Shown: positions 27,771 to 37,573 of the stretch, one piece after another
Layout of the letters: every line of letters starts with the position of its first letter
Position numbering within the stretch: position 1 is the stretch's first letter
From: Psychrobacter sp. 72-O-c
GTDB lineage: Bacteria > Pseudomonadota > Gammaproteobacteria > Pseudomonadales > Moraxellaceae
Assembly (NCBI RefSeq): GCF_904846605.1
Contig: NZ_CAJHBI010000010.1
Span: 39,428-103,427 of the forward strand
Direction of reading: 5' to 3'
DNA length: 64,000 nucleotides
Program-made: the position numbers and the translations under genes
The notes under the pieces: generated by a model
Database searches by the model: none
The model's input: the letters and a program-made list of their open reading frames with translations, nothing else
What the model was told of the DNA's origin: nothing

Positions 27771-29177
27771 CTAAGAGGCCTTTTCGAGGGGCTTTAAGCC
27801 ATCATCAGCATGTTGCTCGGCCGTATCAAACTCAACACCATAGTTCTTCGGTAAAATCATATCAAGAGTGATAGCGACGATGCCTGACATAGTAACCGCT
27901 GAGCCAAAGATATTACGGAACAGCTGCGGTGTTTGTGCGAAGACATCAGGAACAAAAGCAATACCCATAGATAGACCTAGCGAGGTCGCAATAATTAAGA
28001 TATTACGATGGGTAAAGTTCACTGTTGATAGAATACGAATACCAGCGGTCGCCACGGTTGCAAACATCAACAGCGTCACACCGCCAACAACGGGCTTTGG
28101 CAACTGAGTAAAGATGGCGCCGAGGATAGGGAATAAACCCATAGTGAATAAGATAGCCGCCACATAAAAGCCCACATAGCGGCTGGCGATACCAGTCATC
28201 TGAATCACGCCGTTATTCTGGCTAAAGGTCGTCACTGGAAAAGTGTTGAATACCGCGGCAATCAAAGAGTTGACACCATCCCCTAATACACCGCCTTTAA
28301 TACGTTTTTCGTATAAAGGCCCTTTGATAGGTTCGCCTGAAATCATTGAGGTAGCGGTTAAGTCACCTGAGGTCTCAATACTAGTAATGATATACATAAA
28401 GGCAATAGGAATAAAAGCCTGCCAGTCAAAACCAAAACCAAATTTAAAGGGCACTGGTACGGTAAAGATAGCGGCTTCAGAAACTAATGATAAATCAATA
28501 CGTCCCATAAACATCGCCGCTATCAAACCCAGCATCAGACCAATAAATATAGCACTAGAGCGAATGACTTTATTATTAACGATACTGATCAATACCACAC
28601 TTATCAGTACACCACCACCCAGTAATAGATTCTCCATACTACCAAAGTCCTCAGCACCCACGCCGCCTGCCAAATCGGTTAGACCTACTTTGGTTAATGA
28701 CAGACCAATTGTGACGATGACGCAACCGGTAACGATAGGGCTCATCAAGGATTTAAGTTTAGTGATAAATTGGCTTAAGAAAATCTCAACGAATGCTCCG
28801 AGAAACGAGACGCCGAAGATGACTGAGAGGATTTCTTCAGGACTACCTCCCCGATTTTTTACCACAAAACCGGCGGCAAGTACCGCTGCTAAGAAACCAA
28901 AGCTGGTTCCTTGTAGTGCCATAAGGCCTGAACCTACAGGCCCAACCTTGCGAGTCTGAATAAAGGTTGCAACCCCCGATACCATCAAAGACATGCTGAT
29001 GAGGTAGGGAATGTGTTCCCCTAGACCCAATGCGCCGCCGATAATCAACGAAGGGGTAATAACACCGACAAAAGCGGCAAGGACGTGCTGTATTGCGCCT
29101 AAAAATGCTTTTATAGGGGTGGGACGGTCATGCAGTCCGTATAATAAATCAGGGTTTCCTTGAGTGTCTTCACTCAT
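27771..29177 (-). CDS. nucleobase:cation symporter-2 family permease (xanthine/urate type)
   Basis: A 468-residue inner-membrane carrier of the NCS2 family with about 12-14 membrane segments. The family signatures are visible: LQGTSFGFLAAVLAAG in the N-half, IMSPIVTGCVIVTIGLSL-like text at about residues 140-165, and the substrate-site helix region AFMYIITSIETSGDLTATSMISGEP (about 265-290) with Glu and Asp residues, followed by TFSQNNGVIQMTGIASR. Position next to urate genes and a shared palindrome point to uptake of urate or xanthine. Charged N- and C-termini are cytosolic. A TAGGAGAAAGCC ribosome binding site precedes the ATG. Confidence 0.9.
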   Translation of the reverse strand: MSEDTQGNPDLLYGLHDRPTPIKAFLGAIQHVLAAFVGVITPSLIIGGALGLGEHIPYLISMSLMVSGVATFIQTRKVGPVGSGLMALQGTSFGFLAAVLAAGFVVKNRGGSPEEILSVIFGVSFLGAFVEIFLSQFITKLKSLMSPIVTGCVIVTIGLSLTKVGLTDLAGGVGAEDFGSMENLLLGGGVLISVVLISIVNNKVIRSSAIFIGLMLGLIAAMFMGRIDLSLVSEAAIFTVPVPFKFGFGFDWQAFIPIAFMYIITSIETSGDLTATSMISGEPIKGPLYEKRIKGGVLGDGVNSLIAAVFNTFPVTTFSQNNGVIQMTGIASRYVGFYVAAILFTMGLFPILGAIFTQLPKPVVGGVTLLMFATVATAGIRILSTVNFTHRNILIIATSLGLSMGIAFVPDVFAQTPQLFRNIFGSAVTMSGIVAITLDMILPKNYGVEFDTAEQHADDGLKPLEKAS

Positions 29178-29420
29178 AACGGCTTTCTCCTAGAGTAACT
29201 TTTCAGTCCTATCTGTGCTGAAGGTCCCGGATAACATGACAAATTTATAGGTCGATATTAATTTACGTTTCAACATCTAGCCTACTGTATTGTCTGTTCA
29301 TCTAACCTTATAACTATCCAATCTTATAGATTCAGCAAAGATACGCACTTTTCCTTGTGCTAATGAATAAAGATAACGAATGATTATCGGCTATTTGCAT
29401 TGATCATCGTAGATTAAAAC

Positions 29421-29436
29421 CTGACTAAATAGTCAG
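29421..29436. promoter_or_regulatory. second RutR-like operator CTGACTAAATAGTCAG
   Basis: A perfect 16-bp palindrome lying 244 bases upstream of the permease start on its 5' side. It shares the TGAC-N8-GTCA framework with the palindrome at 26675-26690. The two sites flank the regulator gene and sit in front of the two outward transcription units. Confidence 0.6.
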
Positions 29437-29839
29437 CTATTATGTAGGGTATAGTGAAAGCGACAGCCATTGCAATGTTTTTTTTAGTTTATAAGCGTTT
29501 AATTTTAAAAAAAGCATTTAATATCAACATCTAGTAAAAGCTAAGCTGTATATATAATATTATATAACTCCTATAAATATAATGAATAATATGAAAAATA
29601 CTCAATGGATAAACGTATTAGCAGCGCCAAATAAATGATAAATACCATAGATATTGAGCACATTTAGACAATCAGTAGACTTTACATAGCTTAAAATTAA
29701 TTAAGTAAATGTTGCTATAAGTACACTTGAGTCAGGTTTAGTAATTGAAAATGTCCGTATAATGACAATGAAGTGATAAACGATGTTCAGAAGCAAAGTA
29801 ATAAAATTGAAGAAGAGCAATAAAAAAATAATTAGTATT

Positions 29840-29852
29840 GATAATCGTTATC
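29840..29852. promoter_or_regulatory. Fur-box-like palindrome upstream of tonB
   Basis: GATAATCGTTATC is an inverted repeat; the 19 bases ending at 29852 match the classical 19-bp Fur box at 15 positions by hand count. It lies 50 bases upstream of the tonB ATG. Iron repression of tonB-exbBD is well known in other gammaproteobacteria. Confidence 0.7.
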
Positions 29853-29902
29853 GTTTGTATTAATATCAAGCCACTTTGAATTAGGTTAGCTATTAGGGTG
29901 TT

Positions 29903-30922
29903 ATGGGCTCAACGAATTTTAACGCACCGCCTTTTAAATTGACACTGACTGCGATTGGCGCGGTCGTGGCGCTACACGTGCTTGCGGCAATGGCGCTGAC
30001 AATGGTAAGTACGCCTGAACCGGTCGTCAAGCCGATCAAAACCACACTGCCTATCGAAATTCAGCTAGTAACACTGCCTGCTGAGATTGAAAAGACTGAA
30101 ATAAAAGCAGAGGAAATGGCGCCTACAAAAGCGCTTAAACCTCAGACGAAACCTGCTGCTGTACCCGAATCCAAGCCTAGAGAAAAACCTCAAACAAGCA
30201 AAACAGCTCAGCCTGAAGTAAAGCCTAAGCCGCCTGTCACAGCTCCAGAAAAACCAGCACCAACAGAACCGGCCACAAAAACTATAAAGACCAAAAATAA
30301 GACGCAACCTGACACACCTAAAGCCAGTAACAACGAACCTTTTAGACATGAAATAAAACGGCAGCAGTCAATGTCGACTATTCAAGCAGATGACGTGATT
30401 GACACTAATGAACGTAAAATGTTGGCAGCACAAGCTGAAAAGGCTGCCCAACAAGCCCATATTAAAGCTATGCGAGACGCTCAAGCGGCAGAGGATGCTA
30501 AGGCAGCACGCGCGGCGCAAGCAGTAGAAAATGCCACCCAAAAGGTTAAAGCTGATACTGAGTCAAAGGCGGCGAAAGAAGCAGAAGCCGCTGCTCGTAC
30601 TAAGGTTGCTGCCGCTGCAAATAACACACCAGTCAACTTTAATGCTAGTAATGCCAATTGGACAGCAAAGCCTAACTTTAGCTTTCCTGATCGCGCCAAA
30701 CGCAGTGCTAGATCGGGCGATACTTTTAACGTGGTATTGCTATTAAGAGTCAATAAACAAGGCGGTATTGATAGCGTACGCTTAGCGCAGTCTTCTGGTA
30801 ATGCGGCATTAGACAGAGAGGCTCAGCGGCAAGTACGTTCTGGTAGGTTTCAACCGTTTATGAAAAATGGTGTACCAGTCGTAGGTAACGTGACCTTGCC
30901 CATCGACTATGTAGTACCTTAA
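29903..30922 (+). CDS. tonB: TonB energy-transducing protein
   Basis: A 339-residue TonB-type protein that links the ExbBD motor to outer-membrane receptors for iron chelates and other ligands. It has a short cytosolic N-terminus, one membrane anchor at about residues 14-34 (LTAIGAVVALHVLAAMALTMV), a long Pro/Lys/Thr-rich periplasmic spacer to about 155, an Ala/Glu/Lys-rich, probably coiled-coil segment at about 165-245, and the C-terminal TonB fold (about 255-339) with FPDRAKRSARSGDTFNVVLLLRVNKQGGIDSVRLAQSSGNAALDREA and VGNVTLPIDYVVP. It is longer than E. coli TonB (239). exbB and exbD follow, and a Fur-like box precedes it. Confidence 0.92.
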   Translation: MGSTNFNAPPFKLTLTAIGAVVALHVLAAMALTMVSTPEPVVKPIKTTLPIEIQLVTLPAEIEKTEIKAEEMAPTKALKPQTKPAAVPESKPREKPQTSKTAQPEVKPKPPVTAPEKPAPTEPATKTIKTKNKTQPDTPKASNNEPFRHEIKRQQSMSTIQADDVIDTNERKMLAAQAEKAAQQAHIKAMRDAQAAEDAKAARAAQAVENATQKVKADTESKAAKEAEAAARTKVAAAANNTPVNFNASNANWTAKPNFSFPDRAKRSARSGDTFNVVLLLRVNKQGGIDSVRLAQSSGNAALDREAQRQVRSGRFQPFMKNGVPVVGNVTLPIDYVVP

Positions 30923-31072
30923 GAGCTGATTATTTGTAAAAATATCTGTCTATAATATTTTCGCGATAAGACGCAAATACTGTAATTGCAGCAGCATTGG
31001 TTAACAAAAGTCAGATAATAAAAGTTAGTTAATACAAATTAAGCAATAAAATAAAACATTAAGGAGTCTGAC

Positions 31073-31786
31073 ATGGACTTTGCAAACTACTGGCAATTAA
31101 GCGATTTGGTGACCAAAAGCCTATTTTTCTTGTTGCTGGCTTTATCCATCTTATCTTGGGTAACAGGCATTATTTGCGTATTTCAAAGTCGCAAACTAGC
31201 AATCAGTGTTGCCGATGATTTGAGTCAGCAGATTCAAGCGAAGCGTCCTGAACTGACTAATACCGACGCTGCGAGCCGTCGTTTAGTCACCGAGCAGGTA
31301 TTGTTAAAACATATCGGACGTTATCGCTATGCCAGTGAGCGCGGATTGCCTATCTTAGGAACAACTGCAGCGATCGCTCCGTTTATCGGACTGTTCGGTA
31401 CGGTATGGGGGATTTTCCATGCGCTACGTAATATCGGAATGAGTGGGCAAGCGGGATTGGGACAAGTGGCAGGTCCGGTTGGTGAGGCGCTGATTATGAC
31501 GGGTTTGGGAATTGCGGTCGCTATTCCAGCCGTGGTGTTTTATAACCTAGCAGTGCGAATCAATCGACGTGTAATGTACCAAGCGAACGATAGAGCCCAT
31601 GACTTATTGGCAGAATCTGCCGAGCTGTCGTCCGCTCAAACAGCCGCTCACACATCCATTAGCAGCGCCGTTGATGAGCCAGCCACCACCACCGAGCAGA
31701 CCCGGTCAGGAACGGGTTATAACCCAGATCAACAAAAGACTAAGCCAGAAGAACATTATCAACGTTCCGCCACATCGCAACTGTAG
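31073..31786 (+). CDS. exbB: ExbB, MotA/TolQ/ExbB proton channel protein
   Basis: A 237-residue inner-membrane protein that forms the proton-driven motor with ExbD to energise TonB. Three membrane segments are seen: about residues 16-36, then 96-120 and 140-165. The MotA/TolQ/ExbB signature GLPILGTTAAIAPFIGLFGTVWGIFHALRNIG and GPVGEALIMTGLGIAVAIPAVVFYN are complete. The C-terminal tail of about 60 residues is Ser/Thr/Glu-rich and looks disordered. AAGGAG lies 7 bases upstream of ATG. It follows tonB by 150 bases and precedes exbD. Confidence 0.93.
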   Translation: MDFANYWQLSDLVTKSLFFLLLALSILSWVTGIICVFQSRKLAISVADDLSQQIQAKRPELTNTDAASRRLVTEQVLLKHIGRYRYASERGLPILGTTAAIAPFIGLFGTVWGIFHALRNIGMSGQAGLGQVAGPVGEALIMTGLGIAVAIPAVVFYNLAVRINRRVMYQANDRAHDLLAESAELSSAQTAAHTSISSAVDEPATTTEQTRSGTGYNPDQQKTKPEEHYQRSATSQL

Positions 31787-31889
31787 ACTGTGTTTGTTAA
31801 TAAAGTCCTGAGTCAAATTAGAATAAAGCTAAAAACAAGCCACAGCTTGCTAACCGTATTGAGAATAACTACAAGTATTGAGGATAATA

Positions 31890-32291
31890 ATGGCATTTCA
31901 ATTAGGTGATGATGACGCGCAAAGTATGAATGAGATGAACCTCATTCCGCTTATCGATGTGATGCTGGTATTGATGATTATCTTTTTATTGACCGCGACC
32001 GTTCTCAATCCAACAGTACCTTTAGATTTGCCCAAAACCAGTGCGGTAGTCAATAAGACGCCGCCAGAAGTGATTCAAATCAGTATTGATAAAGATGCCG
32101 GTATCTTTTGGGATAGCGATCCTATTAGCATAGAGGAGCTAGAGGTGCGGCTGCAACAACAGAGTGCGAATGGCAAAGACCCTGCTATTCAGCTGCGTGC
32201 GGACAAAGAAAGCAAATACGATACGGTGGCACAAGTATTAGCCTCTGCCAGTCAGGCAGGACTGAGCAAAATTGCCTTCGTAAATGAATAA
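31890..32291 (+). CDS. exbD: ExbD biopolymer transport protein
   Basis: A 133-residue partner of ExbB with one N-terminal membrane helix and a periplasmic domain. MNEMNLIPLIDVMLVLMIIFLLTATVL contains the key membrane Asp (in PLIDVMLVL) used in proton transfer. The end of the periplasmic domain reads IQLRADKESKYDTVAQVLASASQAGLSKIAFV, typical of ExbD/TolR. I place the start at ATG 31890, where TTGAGGATAATA gives a ribosome binding site; a TTG 12 bases upstream is also in frame. It ends the tonB-exbB-exbD unit. Confidence 0.93.
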   Translation: MAFQLGDDDAQSMNEMNLIPLIDVMLVLMIIFLLTATVLNPTVPLDLPKTSAVVNKTPPEVIQISIDKDAGIFWDSDPISIEELEVRLQQQSANGKDPAIQLRADKESKYDTVAQVLASASQAGLSKIAFVNE

Positions 32292-32414
32292 CTCTTCATA
32301 TAGACAAGCCAATTGAAATAAGTAAGTCAACTATAATAATAAGCTAGCCACATAAATTAGCCCTGCTATTAATAGAAAAATAACCAAGACAATAAGAAAA
32401 ATAAATAAAATAAT

Positions 32415-32461
32415 AAAACTTACCTCCAGCCTTGCATGGGTAACCTTGCGAGGTTTTCTTT
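32415..32461. terminator. weak terminator between exbD and the DUF2799 gene
   Basis: AAAACTTACCTC pairs imperfectly with GAGGTTTT across about 20 bases, followed by CTTTATT. It lies between convergent genes and could serve both. The long loop makes it weaker than the others. Confidence 0.35.
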
Positions 32462-32477
32462 ATTCTATTTTAGGCTT

Positions 32478-33005
32478 TTACCACCCATAACCAAAGGGGC
32501 GATAACCGTAACCAAGGCGCCTATTTCCGTAGCCAAAAGGATGTGGCGAATAGTACGGTGAGCGTAAGCTATCGATATCGCGTTGGCGGATATAGTAGTA
32601 GCGCCCTTGTGAGTAGGCCTCTTCTAATTTGCTAATCCCTTCAAGTGGACAGACAGGCTGCCAATCATAACCTTCACGGCCGATCTTATAAGCATTAAGC
32701 TCGGTACAGTAGTTTTTGAGGCCTTGCTGGCGACCTTGTTCCCACTGGATACGATTGGGGGTAGCGCCGACCACGCTAGCGCAACTATTGGTATAGTGAC
32801 CAAAGTAGGCGCCTGAGCGCCCCCGTATCCCATCAGCATAACCAACTTCTTGCCAGTTGCTGGCTTGACATTGCTCTGGTGTCAGGCTTTGAGTCGTTGC
32901 ACAGCCCGATAACATAAATAACGCTGCTGCCATTACTGATAAAGCAGAAGTGGATTTAAGGGCTAAAGAGGGAGACATGGCGTTCAATTTTGGAAGATAA
33001 GACAT
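32478..33005 (-). CDS. DUF2799 domain lipoprotein
   Basis: A 175-residue protein with a signal sequence ending in a lipobox (FMLSGCATT), so it should be a lipid-anchored envelope protein. The mature part has the DUF2799 pattern CQASNWQEVGYADGIRGRSG and QWEQGRQQGLKNYCTELNAYKIGREG, with four cysteines after the lipobox. A Gly/Tyr/Pro/Arg-rich tail (PYYSPHPFGYGNRRLGYGYR, then FGYGW) is unusual and repetitive. The function of DUF2799 is not established. The first ATG gives a long n-region; an internal ATG 9 codons later (MSPSLALK) could be the real start. A weak terminator faces exbD. Confidence 0.8.
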   Translation of the reverse strand: MSYLPKLNAMSPSLALKSTSALSVMAAALFMLSGCATTQSLTPEQCQASNWQEVGYADGIRGRSGAYFGHYTNSCASVVGATPNRIQWEQGRQQGLKNYCTELNAYKIGREGYDWQPVCPLEGISKLEEAYSQGRYYYIRQRDIDSLRSPYYSPHPFGYGNRRLGYGYRPFGYGW

Positions 33006-33200
33006 AATAAACCTGCGCGCGTTTAAAATTATGGTTTATCATAGCACTTTTTTATGTCAGCTATTTTTTACAACTTGTTATTATTTTTATTTTACCCTAC
33101 GCTAAGTTGTTGATATAAAATCATAAATACTAAGTATACTACTGACTAGTTTGCTCTCTTTCAAGCCGATCAGCTTGATTTATAATCATTCGTGCTCATT

Positions 33201-33872
33201 ATGAGTATGCTTTATCATTTTTTAATTCAGCTACAAGGTCAAATTGTCATGGGTGTATGGATTGCCGTTGCCATTGTACTATTCGTATTAGGGAGTATGA
33301 TGGCGCTCAAACCTAGCGGTATCGATCAGCGTTTGGATAAGCTGCGTATGACCGCGCGCCGTCTACAGTTGAATCCGAAGCTAGTTGCCTGCCCGGATTG
33401 GGTCAGAGGTAAAGACAACGAATATGGTCGCGGAATGCTGGGTCAATATGGACTCGTACTGGACAATGTACAGTTGCCGCATACTCGCTATCGAGTGATT
33501 GATGGACAATGGCGACCAGATAATGATGCTACAAGCGTTACGAGTGTTACCACTAAGGCTAATGCCAACACCACAATATTGCCTGCTAGTTTTAATCTGG
33601 ATAAAGCACCATTGGCACTACCAGCATCGATTGAGCCATCCGTAAAAGCCTTATTAATTAAGGCCAATAGCATCGTGGTTTATTGGGAAGATATCGCTTA
33701 TGTGCGTCCATTGACCAATCCATATTATAAGTCTGCTGAGATTGAACCGGACTTGTTGGCACTCAAAACGCAGATGGAGCAATGGGCGCTACAACTGCAG
33801 GCCAGTTCTCGTAGCACTGCTAAATTAAATACTGGTATTGAGTTAAATAAAATGTTGAATCAAGATCTCTAA
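33201..33872 (+). CDS. hypothetical protein with one N-terminal membrane helix
   Basis: A protein of about 223 residues that I do not recognise. One strong hydrophobic segment (about residues 15-37: IVMGVWIAVAIVLFVLGSMMAL) is followed by a basic stretch DQRLDKLRMTARRLQ and a soluble domain with PDWVRGKDNEYGRGMLGQYGLVL and YWEDIAYVRPLTNPYYKSAEIEPDLLAL. The topology suggests an inner-membrane anchor with the soluble part in the cytoplasm (positive-inside). It stands alone between the DUF2799 gene and topA. ATG at 33201 is chosen; GTG at 33192 and ATG at 33207 are alternatives. Confidence 0.7.
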   Translation: MSMLYHFLIQLQGQIVMGVWIAVAIVLFVLGSMMALKPSGIDQRLDKLRMTARRLQLNPKLVACPDWVRGKDNEYGRGMLGQYGLVLDNVQLPHTRYRVIDGQWRPDNDATSVTSVTTKANANTTILPASFNLDKAPLALPASIEPSVKALLIKANSIVVYWEDIAYVRPLTNPYYKSAEIEPDLLALKTQMEQWALQLQASSRSTAKLNTGIELNKMLNQDL

Positions 33873-34192
33873 TATAAGCACTAAGCATAAAGGTATTTGC
33901 CATAAGGGTGCAAAGCGTCTTTTTAGCCTATTCTAATAGGTGAATTGCGCACGATGTTTAACTGATTTTGCACTATCGCTTGATTTTTACAGTTGACAGC
34001 TCAACTCTTAGCAGTGTAACGTCTTTACAAGTTTACATCTGTTTTGTACTTATTGTATGTTTTATGACCGATTTTTATTGATAAGTGCCTCTAAAACAAC
34101 TCGCTTAGCGGCAATAAGACGCATAGTTAAAATAAATAGTACCAATAAATCGCTACGCTGCTAACTTCTTATTCGAATTTAATCCATTTATT
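33873..34192. other. intergenic region upstream of topA
   Basis: About 320 bases without a credible gene. It contains a short palindrome CCTATTCTAATAGG around 33928 but no clear terminator. The topA promoter is expected here but not clearly seen. Confidence 0.4.
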
Positions 34193-36871
34193 ATGGTGTC
34201 GTCACACATGGCAAAAACCACAAGTAAAAAAAGCTCAACTTCCGCTGACCCTGCTGTCAAAGGCTCCAAGGGTAAGTCTTTGGTGATTGTCGAATCACCT
34301 GCTAAGGCAAAAACAATTAACAAATACCTTGGTGATGATTTTATCGTGCGCTCCAGTATTGGACATGTACGAGACTTACCGGTGGGTGCGAGCAAAGGTG
34401 CTAAGAAGCCTGCCACCACTAAAAAAGATGAGAGCCTAACCAAAGAAGAAAAAACCCAGCAAGCACTGGTACGGCGTATGGGTGTTGATCCTGAGCATAA
34501 CTGGGCGGCAGTCTATGAAGTACTACCGAACAAAACCAAAGTTATTAAAGAGCTAAAAGCCTTAGCCAAAGACGCGGATAAAATCTATCTGGCAACGGAT
34601 ATGGATAGAGAAGGGGAAGCCATCGCTTGGCATCTAAAAGAAGTTATCGGCGGCGCAGATAGTAAGTATGAGCGGGTGGTATTCAATGAGATTACCAAAT
34701 CTGCTATTCAAAATGCTTTTAAGCAGCCATCAAAACTCGATATTGACCGAGTTAATGCGCAGCAAGCGCGGCGATTTTTGGATCGAGTGGTTGGTTTTAT
34801 GGTGTCGCCACTACTGTGGCAAAAGGTTGCTCGTGGTCTGTCCGCAGGGCGCGTACAGTCGGTAGCTATGCGGCTAGTGGTTGAGCGTGAACATGAAATT
34901 CGCGCTTTTATTCCTGAAGAATATTGGCAGATTTTTGCAGATACTCATACAGCAGACAGTGCAAAAGATGCTGAGCAAATCGCTATTCGCTTAGAAGCTA
35001 CTAAACAAGGTGGCAAAACCCTTAAGTTGGGTAATAAAGAACAAACTGATAAAGTACTAGACGTACTAAAATCAGCAAGCTATTTAGTCAAAGAGCGCGA
35101 AGAGAAACCAACGCAATCGCGTCCAAGCGCCCCATTTATTACCTCGACATTACAACAAGCGGCCAGCACACGTTTGGGATTTTCCGTGAAAAAGACCATG
35201 ATTTTGGCGCAGCGTCTGTATGAAGCGGGTCATATCACCTATATGCGTACTGACTCGACCTTTTTATCGGGTGATGCTCTAGCGGCTGTTCGTGGTTATC
35301 TGGAAGACAGCTTTGGTGCTAAATATGTACCAGAAAAACCGAACTTTTATGGTAACAAACAAAACGCGCAAGAGGCGCATGAAGCCATTCGTCCTTCTAA
35401 CGTCAATATGAAATCTACCCAGCTTAAAGGGGTGGAGCGTGATGCCATTCGTCTCTATGAGCTCATCTGGCGGCAGTTTGTCGCTTGTCAGATGCCGCCA
35501 GCAAAATATCTGTCGGTCAATTTATTTGTGGCAGCAGGTGATGTTGAGTTAAAAGCTCGCGGTCGTACTATGACCTTTGATGGCTATACTAAAGTACAAG
35601 CACCCGCAAAAACGGATGATACTTTATTACCGGATGTAAAAAAAGGCGATGAGCTCATTTTGGACGAGCTTGATCCGAGCCAGCACTTTACTAAGCCGGC
35701 ACCGCGCTATACCGAAGCCAGTCTGGTCAAAGAGATGGAGAAGAAAGGCATTGGTCGTCCATCGACGTATGCCTCAATCATCTCAACCATTCAAGATCGC
35801 GGTTATGTGAAGTTAGAGAACAAGCGCTTATTTGCTGAAAAGATGGGTGATATCGTCACCGATAGATTAACGGCAAGCTTCCCAGACTTGATGGACTATA
35901 CCTTTACCGCTGCGTTAGAGGACAAGCTGGATTATGTTGCATCTGGCGAGCAAGATTGGAAAGATGTTCTAGATAACTTCTACGGTGACTTTAAGATTAA
36001 GCTCAATCATGCCAAAGATAAAGACGGCATGCGACCTAATGATCCGACTGACGTTCCTGATGTGCATTGCGATTTGTGCGACCGTCCTATGCAATTACGG
36101 ACGGGCTCAACGGGTGTATTCTTAGGTTGTACCGGCTACAACTTACCGCCTAAAGAGCGTTGTAAAGGCACTAAGAACTTAATGCCGGTCGAAGCTTTTG
36201 CCAATCTTGATGATCCAGAAGGCGATGACGAAGCGGCTGAAGTCAGAGATTTGATGGAGAAAAAGCGCTGCCCGAAATGTGGTACTGCAATGAATGGTTA
36301 TATCGTTGACGGCGGCCTTAAGCTGCATGTTTGTGGTAATAGTCCTGATTGTGATGGTTATGTCTTAGAAGAAGGTAAGTTCGAAGTTCCTGGCTCTGAT
36401 TCTCCAACGATCGATTGTAATAAGTGCGATGGACAGATGGAGCTGAAGACCGGACGCTTCGGTCCTTACTTTGCTTGCCAAAACTGTGACAATACTCGCA
36501 AGGTGCTCAAAACGGGTGAGGCTGCACCGCCACGTATGGATCCAATCCACATGCCAGATCTAAAATCAGTCAAGCATGAGGATTATTTTATCTTACGTGA
36601 AGGGGCGGCTGGCATGTTCTTAGCGGCGTCTAAGTTCCCTAAAGTACGCGAAACACGTGCGCCAAAACTGGCTGAGCTGCGGGCTATCAAAGATAAAATG
36701 GAAGATAAGTTTCAGTATCTGTTCGAGGGACCCGACGAAGATCCTGATGGTAACCCAACTATCCTACGCTGGTCACGTAAGAAAAAAGAGCAATATATCG
36801 GATCTGAGAAAAACGGCAAAGCTTCACGTTGGGGCGTGTACTGGCGTAAGGGCGAGTGGGTAGAAGAATAG
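34193..36871 (+). CDS. topA: DNA topoisomerase I
   Basis: TopA relaxes negative supercoils. The protein of about 890 residues (E. coli 865) starts its Toprim domain at [19 protein letters not shown] with [13 protein letters not shown] as the acidic metal site. The catalytic tyrosine is Tyr350 in [27 protein letters not shown] and [15 protein letters not shown] are further type IA signatures. The C-terminal part holds zinc-finger cysteine sets ([30 protein letters not shown] with CQNC). The N-terminus has a Lys/Ser-rich tail. Two starts are possible: ATG 34193, and ATG 34208 (MAKTTSKKS) which has GGTG upstream. A terminator follows at 36949-36983. Confidence 0.96.
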   Translation: MVSSHMAKTTSKKSSTSADPAVKGSKGKSLVIVESPAKAKTINKYLGDDFIVRSSIGHVRDLPVGASKGAKKPATTKKDESLTKEEKTQQALVRRMGVDPEHNWAAVYEVLPNKTKVIKELKALAKDADKIYLATDMDREGEAIAWHLKEVIGGADSKYERVVFNEITKSAIQNAFKQPSKLDIDRVNAQQARRFLDRVVGFMVSPLLWQKVARGLSAGRVQSVAMRLVVEREHEIRAFIPEEYWQIFADTHTADSAKDAEQIAIRLEATKQGGKTLKLGNKEQTDKVLDVLKSASYLVKEREEKPTQSRPSAPFITSTLQQAASTRLGFSVKKTMILAQRLYEAGHITYMRTDSTFLSGDALAAVRGYLEDSFGAKYVPEKPNFYGNKQNAQEAHEAIRPSNVNMKSTQLKGVERDAIRLYELIWRQFVACQMPPAKYLSVNLFVAAGDVELKARGRTMTFDGYTKVQAPAKTDDTLLPDVKKGDELILDELDPSQHFTKPAPRYTEASLVKEMEKKGIGRPSTYASIISTIQDRGYVKLENKRLFAEKMGDIVTDRLTASFPDLMDYTFTAALEDKLDYVASGEQDWKDVLDNFYGDFKIKLNHAKDKDGMRPNDPTDVPDVHCDLCDRPMQLRTGSTGVFLGCTGYNLPPKERCKGTKNLMPVEAFANLDDPEGDDEAAEVRDLMEKKRCPKCGTAMNGYIVDGGLKLHVCGNSPDCDGYVLEEGKFEVPGSDSPTIDCNKCDGQMELKTGRFGPYFACQNCDNTRKVLKTGEAAPPRMDPIHMPDLKSVKHEDYFILREGAAGMFLAASKFPKVRETRAPKLAELRAIKDKMEDKFQYLFEGPDEDPDGNPTILRWSRKKKEQYIGSEKNGKASRWGVYWRKGEWVEE

Positions 36872-36948
36872 TCTTAGTTTTTCAAAACGGAGTTTTTTAA
36901 GACTCAGTTTCTATCTTTAATATACTTCATCTAATATTTTTACCAAAC

Positions 36949-36983
36949 AAAAAAACCTCTTAGCATCTAAGAGGTTTTTTTTA
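36949..36983. terminator. bidirectional terminator between topA and sodC
   Basis: AAAAAACCTCTTAG pairs with CTAAGAGGTTTTTT around a short loop, with A and T runs on either side. It can end both convergent genes. Confidence 0.85.
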
Positions 36984-37015
36984 TGTTTTTTAATAAGATT
37001 TAAGCTTAAAGGTTA

Positions 37016-37573
37016 TTAGTTCTTCTCGATGATACCGCAAGCAATACGATCACCGGATGCGCCCGATGGTTGACTGGTGTAATCATCTGCACCAGCATGA
37101 ACGATAAAGGCAAGACGATTGACGCTGTATTTACCGGCTTCAGCAGCAGAGATTTTCTTGTTCACGTAATTGATAGTAGCAATACCATCTTCATTCGCTG
37201 TTAAGTTCGGTAAGTCACCCGCATGACCATTCATATCGTCAGGGTTTGAGTGTGGGTTATTGTCTGGATTAAAATGACCACCTGCCGCCTTACCCATGTC
37301 GGCGCAGCTACCTGTTTCATGGATGTGCAATGCGACTGTGTTACCTGGCTGCATGTTCATAAGCTTGCCATAGACTTGGACACCGCCATCGACAGGGCGC
37401 AAATAAAGCTGACCTACTTCACGCTGATCTTTATCTGTGGTTTCAAGCGTTGATTTTAGCGCTGGCTGGCTTAATGGGTTACCAGTTTTCAGCTGACCAA
37501 TTGTACTTTGGCAACCAGTTATTGCTAAAGCAGAACCACATACTAGGGCGCTCGCAAGCATAATCTTTTTCAT
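37016..37573 (-). CDS. sodC: copper/zinc superoxide dismutase, probable lipoprotein
   Basis: SodC removes superoxide in the cell envelope. The 185-residue protein has a signal sequence with a lipobox (ALAITGCQ), so it is probably lipid-anchored rather than free. Metal-binding motifs are complete: VALHIHETGSC (copper His pair), GGHFNPDNNPHSNP and NGHAGDLPNL (zinc and bridging ligands), and FIVHAGADDY with GASGDRIACGII carrying the disulfide cysteine. I chose ATG 37573 for the GGAGATAAC ribosome binding site; the frame extends 12 bases upstream to a TTG. It is a single gene convergent to topA. Confidence 0.93.
   Translation of the reverse strand: MKKIMLASALVCGSALAITGCQSTIGQLKTGNPLSQPALKSTLETTDKDQREVGQLYLRPVDGGVQVYGKLMNMQPGNTVALHIHETGSCADMGKAAGGHFNPDNNPHSNPDDMNGHAGDLPNLTANEDGIATINYVNKKISAAEAGKYSVNRLAFIVHAGADDYTSQPSGASGDRIACGIIEKN

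Larger units (their letters stand above)
29178..29902. promoter_or_regulatory. divergent region between the permease and tonB
   Basis: A 725-base gap, very AT-rich, with no credible gene. It contains the RutR-like palindrome (29421-29436) toward the permease and a Fur-box-like palindrome (29840-29852) toward tonB. A GATAA-N7-TTATC inverted pair near 29370-29386 is also present but does not fit the Fur spacing. Confidence 0.55.

Noticed and set aside
28243..28959. Long open frame on the plus strand (238 codons) inside the permease region
   Set aside because: It is antisense to a clearly coding NCS2 permease and has a Pro/Ile/Thr-biased composition typical of a shadow frame.
29370..29386. GATAA-N7-TTATC inverted pair as a second Fur box
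   Set aside because: Spacing does not match the 19-bp Fur box and it is far from tonB.
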